Part shown: one piece after another, positions 11,077 to 22,544 of the stretch
How the letters are laid out: every line of letters starts with the position of its first letter
How positions within the stretch are numbered: the stretch's first letter is position 1
NCBI GenBank assembly: GCA_965112735.1
Contig: OZ218960.1
Span: forward strand, 1,984,001-2,048,000
Length of the DNA stretch: 64,000 nucleotides
From: Phaeosaccion multiseriatum
Taxonomy: Eukaryota > Ochrophyta, other classes
Direction: 5' to 3'
The notes under the pieces: generated by a model
What the model saw: only the letters and a program-made list of their open reading frames with translations
The model's database searches: none
What the model was told of the DNA's origin: nothing
Translations under genes and position numbers: made by a program

Positions 11077-12065
11077 GATGAGAAGATGATACACTCGATA
11101 ATGAATGCCTTTTCGACGAGGCCACGGAGGGAGAGGGTCGAGGGGGGTGGGGGGCGAGAGGGCCGGGGGGGAGTGAGGGGCTATTTCTACTCAGGAAGTC
11201 AGGGAGGGTCAGGACCATGGCCTTGGAAGAAGGGTTAGGTCTTAGCTCTACCAGTAGATGGCATACAAAGAGACAATGGAAAGTCTGAGGAGCATATGCA
11301 AAACATCGGAAGGGCTTTAGAGCGTACGTTCCGGTTATCGTTGGAGGGTCTAGGGATTTTTGGAGGGCCTTACGACATCAGAACAAAGCCCCTCTCGCCA
11401 CTGCTGCTAACACTCTTACTCATCATCCCTTCACATATGGGCCATGTGCACGTAATTGTTGGCACAACCCTCTTTACTCTGCCGCTTGCTTCGTTTGCTC
11501 AGTGTCTCCAGTGGCAGCGGCCGTATGATTCGCAGCCACAAGTTGAAGAAGACCCAATATGGAACAACCCGCTCATATCCTCTTCCCCAGCAGTGCCCCG
11601 AGCCCGCTTTCGACCTGGTAGCTGTACCTGTTGGTTTGCTGTTCCAGGCTGTTTGCTTGTGTTGTGATTTCCTGATTTCCGATTTTGGGGGTGCGAGGAG
11701 AGAGGATGCAAGCCAACCTGTTCACGTGAGAACCAACACGGGATGTTGTGATAGAGTGATACACGATCTGCTTTTCTCCCTACCACACCAACGGTCATAC
11801 TGTCACAATGTCACAATCTGGGGATCATCTGGGTGGAGCACGAGTTCGAGCACGAGTTCGGTTGGTGGATGGAGGTAGATAGGGCGGCAAGTTACAAGTT
11901 ACAGCGTTTTTTTGTGTGTCTGACTTTAGTTAGAGAGCTTGACATGGCTCTTCCTTTGCGACTGCGGCAGCACAGACTCAGTGGATTCTTCGCGAGCTTT
12001 GCACAGCTTGTCAACCAGCAGCAGGTCAAGGAGGACCGCGTCTAGAGCTCCACAAGTATGATCCC
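11077..12065. other. Gene-free stretch between the ubiquitin and the Cys/His fragment
   Basis: No family is recognised. A purine/G-rich stretch near 11120-11175 lies just upstream of the ubiquitin. Short frames at 11296-11880 on both strands look random. It may include 5' exons of the small gene at 12150-12419. Confidence 0.45.
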
Positions 12066-12149
12066 GTGGCCACTCGTACTGCATACAAGCCTCTCGGTTT
12101 CCTGCCCACAACCCTCTTGCGGGGGGTGCTCCGGCTGGAAAGCAGCCGC

Positions 12150-12419
12150 ATGTATTTCTCACCCAGAAACAGCAGTGGCAGCAGCGGCAGCGGCTCCAGC
12201 ACAAACTGGATCTACGGAGGACACCGCAGGAGCAGCAGGAGCAGCAGCAGCAGCAGAAGAAGAAGCGCTAGGCGGTGCTCTGAGGAGGGCTGCGAGAATG
12301 TGGCCGTGAAGGGTGGGGTCTGCGTGAAGCACGGGGCGCAGAGAAAGAGGTGCTCTGTGGAGGGCTGCGATAACAAGGCTGGCAAGGAGAGCGGATTCTG
12401 CAGCGTGCACACGTCGTAG
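12150..12419 (+). CDS. Fragment with two short Cys/His repeats (C-x4-C ... G-x-C-x2-H)
   Basis: The frame ending at the TAG at 12417-12419 carries two tandem units, CSEEGCENVAVKGGVCVKHG and CSVEGCDNKAGKESGFCSVH. These are short zinc-knuckle-like repeats that I know from many stramenopile proteins and from plant WRKY19-like proteins, where they occur in long tandem runs. A Ser/Arg-rich linker precedes them. The first ATG in frame is at 12150 (MYFSPRNSS); the frame is open further upstream without ATG. It is therefore either the last exon of a gene whose 5' part I cannot find, or a decayed fragment. Function unknown. Confidence 0.4.
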   Translation: MYFSPRNSSGSSGSGSSTNWIYGGHRRSSRSSSSSRRRSARRCSEEGCENVAVKGGVCVKHGAQRKRCSVEGCDNKAGKESGFCSVHTS

Positions 12420-12447
12420 ATTCGGCCCTGGAAGAGGTTACAGTGTG

Positions 12448-12690
12448 CGCCGGTCATAATCAGTAATCAGGCCGGCTGGCGCCAATAATCAGTAATCAGG
12501 CCGGCTAGCGCCCGTCATAATCAGTAATCAGGCCGGCTGGCGCCGGTCATAATCAGTAATCAGACCCGGCTGGCGCCGGCCATAATCAGTAATCAGGCCC
12601 GGCTGGCGCCATAATCAGTAATCAGGCCGGCTGGCGCCGGCAGTAATCAGTAATCAGGCCGGCTGCGCCGGCCGTAATCAGTAATCTGAT
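12448..12690. repeat. Tandem array of about 32 bp units with GGCCGGCTGGCGCC core
   Basis: Eight imperfect copies of a unit made of CATAATCAGTAATCAG followed by GGCCGGCTGGCGCCGG. Unit length varies by a few bases, with small losses in the GC-rich half. The GC-rich core is shared with the arrays at 41980-42090 and 42530-42550, where the other half reads GATAGCGGATAG instead. Confidence 0.9.
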
Positions 12691-13320
12691 AACCTCTTCC
12701 AGGGCCGAGTAGATGCGCCTGACTTGAAAAGAGGACGTCCTTGCGGTCCTGCCAGCGGCGAGTAGGCGACACAAGACAGTCTGTAGGTAAATGAATGATG
12801 GAGAGTTGATCCATAACCACAGCCCGTAGCACCGCTCCACCCTCTCCCTGCCCTCCGCTCCGGGCCTAAGACTCTCCCGAGCCCTCTTCGTGGGGGAAGT
12901 GGCGCCCTCTACCCCTGCGTGGCGGCAGTGATGCCTCTTGCTTCTGAAAGCACCCACGTCTTCTCTCCTGCTCCTCCCATCGCCTCTCTCACGTGATCGA
13001 TCACATGGAATACCAACACGAGGAGGACGAGAACGCCGGACTAGTACACGCGCCTGCTCTGCTCCTCTGCTGCCATCCATCCCCCTCTTACGGAGGAAGT
13101 GCAGGGGGTTGGTGCACTGCTCCTACCCCTTCTGTGATTGTGACTGACGGTTGGCGCGGCCCGTACCGCCGGTGCTACTGGCTGGGCCATGGGCTAACTC
13201 CTCATCCTCATGCTACACGATTTGGCACAGTGAACACAAAACTACACCTCTACACGCCTATTATGTAAACGGTTGCCTGTGCCCCGTTTCTCTCGTCGCT
13301 CGCCCACACCCAGTCACAGG
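12691..13320. other. Gene-free stretch downstream of the aldolase
   Basis: No recognisable coding signal on either strand. It contains the 3' flank of the aldolase gene and separates it from the tandem array. Confidence 0.45.
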
Positions 13321-14970
13321 TCACGGCTCCCAAGGCTGAGGATGGCTGGCCCTATTCCCACCCCCTGCTGCCACCACTACATCTCTGACGTCTCTACATC
13401 TCCGTACCTCTTCTACAAAGGCTCTGGCACTCGAACTCAACTCATCCGCTTGTTGGGCAGCGCCCCGATACATGGTGGCTCCCAATGCGAACCCGTGAGC
13501 CCCGCTTCGGGTGTATGCCTCTAACATGTCTACGGTCACACCACCAGCCGCGATGACGCTGGTACCCCGGGGGAGCTTGCCAACGAGCTCTCTCAGACAC
13601 TCGGGCGTCACGACATCAGACGGGTACAGCTTAAGAATGTCCGCGCCCAAACTCAGAGCATGAAGGGCGTCCGGCAGCGACGCCACGCCTGTTGGGGAGG
13701 GGAGGGGAGGGGAAGGATGCTTCAGACCATATTCTTTGGGTTCTTGAGGGTCGGAAGCAAGGTTCCACTTGCGAGCGGGTGGCGGGTGGGGGGGTGGCGC
13801 GTCTCGTGCTGAGCGCTTCGGTCGGTCCCCGCACGGTATGCGCCGGGCAGGAGAGTGAAGGGGTGCGGAAGAGAGAGAGAGAGAGAGAGAGAGATGTTTG
13901 CAGCCAGCACGGATAGAGAGGCAGTCTCTAGCTCTCCCAGCTCTCTCAGCTCTCTCAGCTCTCTCAGCTCTCTCCCCTCTTGACCCTTGCATTTACCTGG
14001 AATACTGATTAGCCCGAGCGCCTTCGTTGCTTGCACGACTCGAGCGTCGAGGTGCGGGCTGCTGATGAACGCCGCGCCTGCCGCCGCTAGAGCGCTGATC
14101 TACAGTTGTGCCATCACGGAGAGGGGAGGGTGCGAGGTGTGAGGCGAGGTGAGGCTGGAAGCGATCTCAGTGCAAGAGCCTTGACGCGGCAGCGAGCATT
14201 GGGCCGGAGCACGCCAAGCCAGAGCCCTAACTTGCCTGCTGAGCGTCTCTGACTCCCGAGGCCCCGACTACGCTTGACGACGACGACCATTGCGATGGCG
14301 ACGACGAGCCTGGCATGGAGGAGTCAGGCGTTGAGGAGCCAGGCATTGGGGACTGCCTCTGTGTCAGCCGCCGGAGAATGCGCAGTACATCAGGACTGTT
14401 TGCGGTGATGGACATCATGCGGAAGCCCGCCCTCCACAGCGCATCGGCAGTCAAGTCGATGGTCTCCAGCGGAGGGGCTTTGAGCACGGCGATAAGAGGG
14501 CGGGCGAACAGCCCCCTCTGCTGATCGAGGGAGTGGCCGCCTGCGGCTGGAGCTGCTGCTGGAGCTGCTGCCGGAGTTGCTGATGGAGGAGGAGGGTGGG
14601 ACCTCGCTGCTCGCAAGTGAGACGCGTCCTCGCCCTCGTCCTCTGGCCATCCATCATCGTCGCCCTCAAAGCCTTGCAAGGCACTTCCCCTTCTGCCGCT
14701 GAAGCTACGGTCTCTGGGATGATGTCGCCTGTTTCTCCTCCACTCTTCCCAGCGGGTTCCATCCACAGACCCGCACAGGAAGCATAACGGAGAGGCGACA
14801 GCAGAGGCCGGCACTAACATGCCATTCGTCCCACTCCTCTGCCCCTCCCCGCCTCCCAAGGCGCCAAAATAGTCAGCAGAAGCACCGCTATTCGTGAGGA
14901 CGAGACCCACACACGGGATGTAGCGCCCTAGAGGTCGCCGTCGCTTCTGGCCTGCACGTGGGGCATTCAT
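13321..14970 (-). CDS. KDPG-aldolase family protein (Entner-Doudoroff type), 3 exons
   Basis: Related to 2-keto-3-deoxy-6-phosphogluconate aldolase, which splits KDPG into pyruvate and glyceraldehyde-3-phosphate. Exons: 14970-14236, 14099-13997, 13688-13321. The first intron appears to use a GC donor (CAG/GCAAGT), because only that junction joins VVGASGVRDAQQ to ISALAAAGAAFISSP in frame. Seen motifs are PLIAVLKAPPLETID, the IPG segment, GADILKLYPSDVV with the Schiff-base Lys, and IAAGGVT plus ALGATMYRG for phosphate binding. The strand that normally reads E-V-T-L-R-T reads SITANSP here, so the catalytic Glu and following Arg are missing. About 160 residues of low-complexity N terminus precede the domain, possibly a targeting region or an unspliced intron. 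The family is clear; the exact substrate is open. The gene diverges from the spermidine synthase fusion. Confidence 0.82.
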
Positions 14971-15093
14971 CCTCCTCTTTATTCTTGATTGCTTGATACT
15001 TCCCCTGGATCTCCCCTGCTCCCCTTCGTTCAGCAGTTGGTTCTCGAAGGTCATTTGTCATTTTTGCAATCTTTGCTTCTCAGCAGCCAAGAG
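14971..15093. promoter_or_regulatory. Short divergent 5' region, aldolase and spermidine synthase
   Basis: About 120 bp separate the two chosen start codons on opposite strands. Frames on both strands run into it, so the true starts may lie slightly differently. No specific promoter element is claimed. Confidence 0.3.
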
Positions 15094-18000
15094 ATGGAGC
15101 TCTTAGCTGCGCTCTCGCTGCTTTTCATGCTCCACCGCATCCAGCAGGCCACGGCTTTCCTTGCCCCCTCTTCTTCTGGACGTGTGGGCCTGGATTATAG
15201 ACTTCAACGAGCAGCGAGAGCAGGAGCAGGAGGAGAGGGGTTGGCTGGAGTAGTGCGAGGGCGGGGGCTGAAGAGACGCATACATGGCTCCCATCAGCGC
15301 AGTATTAGGTATTATACCAAGTCACAGCTTGGGCGAGCGAGCAAGCTCTTTGGATCCATAGGAGAGGCAAGGGAGGAGGATGAACCGGGCTGGATTCACG
15401 ACCCGTGGGAGAAGGGCGTACGCTTTAGCTTGGAGGTACAGCAGGTGCTCCACAAAGAGCAGAGTGGGTTCCAAAAGGTGAGGACAGGACCTTATATGCG
15501 TGTATGGCTTACAAAGGCAAAGTGTAAAGCTTGCAAATGCTAATCTCACTACCTGCTTCTGCTCATGCTCATGTGAGCGGTTGGCTGCGGCGGTGGTGCT
15601 CTCTTTGTCTCAATCACACCACATGCCTTCGATGTAGGTCAACCCACCCTTCTCAGTCTCCCCACTCACCATCTCTTGCCTCGTCCGCGACCATTGCTCG
15701 GTCTCAGATCGAGGTGGTGTCCACACCGTTCCATGGGCGAGTGCTCGTGCTGGATGGGGCCTTCCAGTGCGCAGAGAGGGACGAGGCAGGGTAAGGAAAG
15801 GGTGCTCACAAATCTTCCTTCTCTTTGCTATCATCTCTTGCCGCTACCTGTCCCGCCCCCCCCCCTCACTTTGTCACTCTGCCTCAGCGCAACGCTCCTC
15901 TCCTCCTCGTCTTGACACTCGCCCGCCCCTCCCCCCTCGTCCCTTTTGCAGATACCACGAAATGCTTGCTCACGTCCCCCTCTGTCGAGCGGGGGCGACT
16001 CAGGAGGGCGTAGAGGATAAGAAGAAGAGAGCCCTCATCATCGGAGGTGGGGACGGAGGCACGGCACGAGAGATACTGCGGCACTCAGACATGGAGAGCG
16101 TGGACTTGGTGGACATTGATAAGAGCGTGTTCGATGTGGCTCGACGCTTTCTCCCGAACATCTGGAGACACCCCGACTCCACAGACGAGCGTTACATGGC
16201 TATCGACGACGACCCCCGCCTCACGCTGCACACCAAGGACGGCTTGGCCTTCGTCAACGTACGTGGTAGGAGTCTTATGGTAGACAGTGGTATAGAAGTA
16301 GCGCCGTAGACCCGACGCCTTTCGTCCCCATGCCATGCTCTTGTGGTGCGAGTGGACCACGTGGATTGGACGTTCCGTGGTGTTGTGCATCCTGTACCCG
16401 GCGAGAAGAGAAGCCCACCGCCTTCCTCCTCCTCCTCCTCCTCCTCCTCCTCCTCCTCCTCCTCCTCCTCCTCTTGCCCACCCCTCAGGACGAGTCTGTG
16501 GGGCAATATGACCTCATCGTTGTGGACGCCAGCGATCCTATCGGCCCCGGCTGCGCGCTCTACTCGCAGAGCTTCTACTCGGCCCTCAGGCGGCGCCTCA
16601 ACAAGGGGGGGGCCGTGGCCGTGCAGGGGGGCTCGTTTTGGTACCTCCCCTTGGTCTTTCGGACGGTCTATCATGGCCTCAAGAGCGCTTTCCCCGTGGT
16701 GAAGCCGTACGAGTGTTTCACGGCACTGTATCCCGGGGGTGTGTGGAACCTCCACTTGGCCACTTTAGGTGCGTTTTGTCTTGTTTTGTTTGCGTTGTAT
16801 GTGACACTTAACGGCTTGTGATTCGCCCCCGTGTTGAGTGTGTTGAGTGGGGTTTTGTCGTCCGGGTAGGGTATACCCTTGTCCCCCTATGTATGCGTTG
16901 GGCGCCTCGCTCCTCATGTCGTTCATCCCAAACGCTCCATCAGTTTCATGTTCCTTTTTTTATCAGACCCTACCCAGTCATCCGCGAAACTGCCATTCCC
17001 TAATCTGCACTCATACAGGCGATGACCCTTCGCTGGTGGACGAGGCTCGGGCAGAGGCCTTGTGCTCCTCTTCCTCCAAGTCGAAGGGACGGGGCTTGAT
17101 GTTCTACTCCTCCGCCCGCCACTCCTCGGCCTTCGCTGTCCCTCCCGTTGCCCTGAGGGAGCTACATGATAAGCCAGCGCCCACCCTGGAGGAAACAACC
17201 GCGGACCTCAATGCCATTATGGGCTACGGGGGGGAGGGAGAGGAGCTGTCCCAGCAGCAGCAGCAGCAACAGCAACAGCAGAAGGAGCAGGAGGAGCAGT
17301 CGCAGGATCAGGAGTGGTGGGACACAGAGGTGGAGACAGCGCTAAGCGGCATCATCCACCAAGCCGTGAAGGAGTCGGAGGAGGGATGCAAACCCATTGC
17401 CGCGTTCGACGCCGATGGCACCTTATGGGACGTTGACGCGACCGAGCTGCTGCTGGCTTGGGTTGGTAAAGGGGGGGGAGAGGGGAGAGGGGGGAGCGAG
17501 GCGGGGGGGGGGGAAGAAGAGGGGGGAGAGGTGTCGCACTGGTGTGGCTGGCGGGAGCGGCACGGAGACTTTGAGCGGAGGTACTATAACATGCTTCAAG
17601 AGGGGCGCAAGGCAGAGGCATATGGCTACGCGGCTCAGCTCTTCGAGGGCATGTCTCTGACGGACATTGAGCGGTTGGCAAAGGAGTCCTTCGAGGTCAA
17701 TGTCAAGCATCGCATCTTGCCGGAAATGGTGAAGCTTGTCACCGACTTGCGAGCCGCAGGGTGGAGGGTGTGTATCGTCACTGCGAGTCCGCGATGGGTG
17801 GTAGAGGAGGGGGCAAGGGCGCTTGGAGTGAGCCTAGACGACGTGCTCGGGATTGAGGTGGAGGTGGAGGAGGGCCAAGCGACAGACCGATTGGTCATGC
17901 CGCTCACTCTGCGGGAGGGGAAAGTCAAGGCCCTTGAGGTGAGTGTGTGTGACTTGTATTCTGAGAGTTGAGGGGGAGGGGGGGAGAGGGGAGGGGAGGG

Positions 18001-18567
18001 GAGAGGGGAGGGGGTGAAGAGCGGTGAAAGGCGCCGTGGTTCCTCATCTGAACGGGCACTCGTGAGGCATTGTCAGCACTACTTTCATGTGTGTGGTCGT
18101 TGGCACTCAGTGCTCCCTTCCCGGACTTGGTTGCTCGCTGGCTTTAGGGAACATCACAGCCTCAGCGCCTAACACTCGTGTGCGAATGGAGCGATCGCTC
18201 CCGTCTTGTCCTTTCGTGTCGGTCCTCTCTCTCCCTTATCTCCCTCTCTCTCTAATCTCTCTCTCTCCCTCTCTCTCTCCCTCTCTCTCTCTCTCTCTCC
18301 CTCGCTCCCTCCCTCCCTCCCCCCCTCTCCCTCTCTCTCCCTCTCGTACCACAGGCCAGATACAGTAGCCCTCCCGCCCTGGCCGCCGGCAACTCCCTCG
18401 ATGACGGCCCTATGCTCAAAATGGCCAGCCACGGCCTCGTCGTCGACCCCGCCCTGAGCGACGAGCTGCAGACCTTGGCGGAGACGCAAGGGTGGCTCAG
18501 GCATTCCTCGTCTCTGCTGGCCGCCGCTGCGAGGCAGAACCAAGTGTCGGCAAGGGAGGGAGGATAA
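15094..18567 (+). CDS. Spermidine synthase fused to a HAD-type phosphatase, with plastid-like leader
   Basis: The N-terminal half transfers aminopropyl groups to putrescine in polyamine synthesis; the C-terminal half is a haloacid-dehalogenase phosphatase. Exons 15094-15477, 15708-15790, 15952-16258, 16489-16768, 17019-17938, 18355-18567 join in phase to 728 aa. Synthase motifs: SLEVQQVLHKEQSGFQ, VLVLDGAFQCAERDE, ALIIGGGDGGTARE, DLVDIDKSVFDVARRFLP and YDLIVVDASDPIGPG with the catalytic Asp. HAD motifs: FDADGTLWDVD near residue 480, VTASPRWVVEEGA, EGKVKALE, and AAGNSLDDGPML near 670. A Gln-rich linker joins the halves. The start MELLAALSLLFML is hydrophobic and followed by ATAFLAPSSSGR, resembling the ASAF-AP cleavage motif of secondary plastid proteins. 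A plastid location and the phosphatase substrate are inference. Confidence 0.9.
16427..16488. repeat. (CTC)n tract next to an acceptor in the spermidine synthase gene
   Basis: About 15 CTC units end at 16473, fifteen bases before the CTCAG acceptor at 16488, and form the polypyrimidine tract of that intron. Confidence 0.92.
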
Positions 18568-18739
18568 AGAAGAGAAACGAAAAAGATGGTAGTTCGTGGT
18601 AGGGATGGCACTTTCCTCCCCTTTTCTTATTTCGCAACAAAACTTGAAAGAGAGTTAGCTCCATCGCAGGGGAGAGGACACGAGAGATCCACGGGCTCTA
18701 CGTTTGCCTTCTCCATCAGAGGATCTTAGAAAATAGACC

Positions 18740-21201
<2,462 letters not shown>

Positions 21202-21986
21202 GGAGGGAGGGCCGTGAGACGGACAGACAGAGAGACAGACAGAGAACACAGGGGGGGAGGAGGGCTGCGAGACAGATACACAGGGCGGAGGAGAGAGGGA
21301 GCGCTGGAGCGGAGTCTCTCGTGTACATATGGACAGGGACGAGGCGGGTGGTGAGGCACGATTCGGCACCAGTGTGAGTGTGGAGGGGGGTGGTGAAGGA
21401 CGATTCGGCATCATTGTGGAGTGTGGAGGGCTCTCTGACTCTCTCAACCAACGCCTCACTGCGAGCGGTGGCGTCGCTGAGGGGGGCGCACACACACACG
21501 CACGCACACACACAGAGAGAGAGAGAGGGGGAGAGAGAGGGGGAGAGAGAGGAAGAGAGGGAGACTCACACACACACAGCGCCTCCCTCGGTCGGTGTGC
21601 GCTGAGCTGAGTTGAGGCCCCCCTTGGGCTTCGGGAATTGGGCCTTCGGAATTGGGCCTCGGGTCGGCAGGGGCGAAGGAGCGGGGTGGGGGGTGGGTGG
21701 GAGTGCGCGTCGTGGAGGGGCTGCCGCAGGCGCTTGCCTGCTCAAGACCTTGTTGGGTCGGTCTCGCGCGCGGATGGGAACACAGGAGTCGTTACAGCAA
21801 CAATCAACTCAGGTCACATCTCAATCATATAAATGAATTTTAAGTACTTGTCATCGCTTTGTACGGTGTGAAAAAGGCCTTTGGGTGTAGTGCCACTGCC
21901 TGTAGCGGACGAACATAACCACTCCACTTCACGACTTCACCTGACTTGCTTACTTCACTCCTCTCTCGCTACTGCACTACGTCACA
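21202..21986. other. Intergenic region between convergent Rab2 and 7TM-RGS
   Basis: It holds the 3' ends of two convergent genes. (GA)n and (CA)n/(GA)n runs occur near 21215-21260 and 21490-21560. Two short near-identical stretches, around 21355-21375 and 21395-21415, share GGTGGTGARG-ACGATTCGGCA. No gene is recognised. Confidence 0.5.
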
Positions 21987-22508
21987 CTACCCCACTACTT
22001 GGCTCCATGCCCCCCCGTCGGCTGTGTTCTGTGGTGCTTCGGTTTGGCGCGCTTCGGCGCGTGCTGCCGTTGCGAACTCCGGCGTGTTCCTAAATTTGAC
22101 CAAAAGGTTCATCTCGAGCATTTGAGACACCGCGTGGTAAGCCCTGCTCGATGGACGAGAGAGCGACGCAAGGCCAGGCACACAGAGGCACAGAAGGAGG
22201 GAGGGAGGGAGGAAGGAAGACGGACGGAAGGAAGGAAGGAAGGGAGGGAGGGAGGGACAAGGCAAACCGAACCAGAACGACGAAGGGATCGACGTGAAGG
22301 GAAAGAGGGGGGCGGGGAGCAGCGGGGGCACATCCAAGTTAAGCCATGTGGAATGGAAGTCAAGTGAGGTCGAGTGAAGGCAACAACTGCGAACATCCGT
22401 CCCACCCTTATGGGTCCACCCCCCCCCCCCCACCTCTGTCTATTTCTCCTCTCTCCCTCCCTCTCTCTCTCTCGTCTCTCTCTTCTCTCTCTTCTCTCTA
22501 TCTCTCTC

Positions 22509-22544
<36 letters not shown>

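Noticed and set aside
12448-12690. Possible CRISPR-like array
   Set aside because: Units are contiguous tandem repeats without unique spacers, and the genome is eukaryotic.
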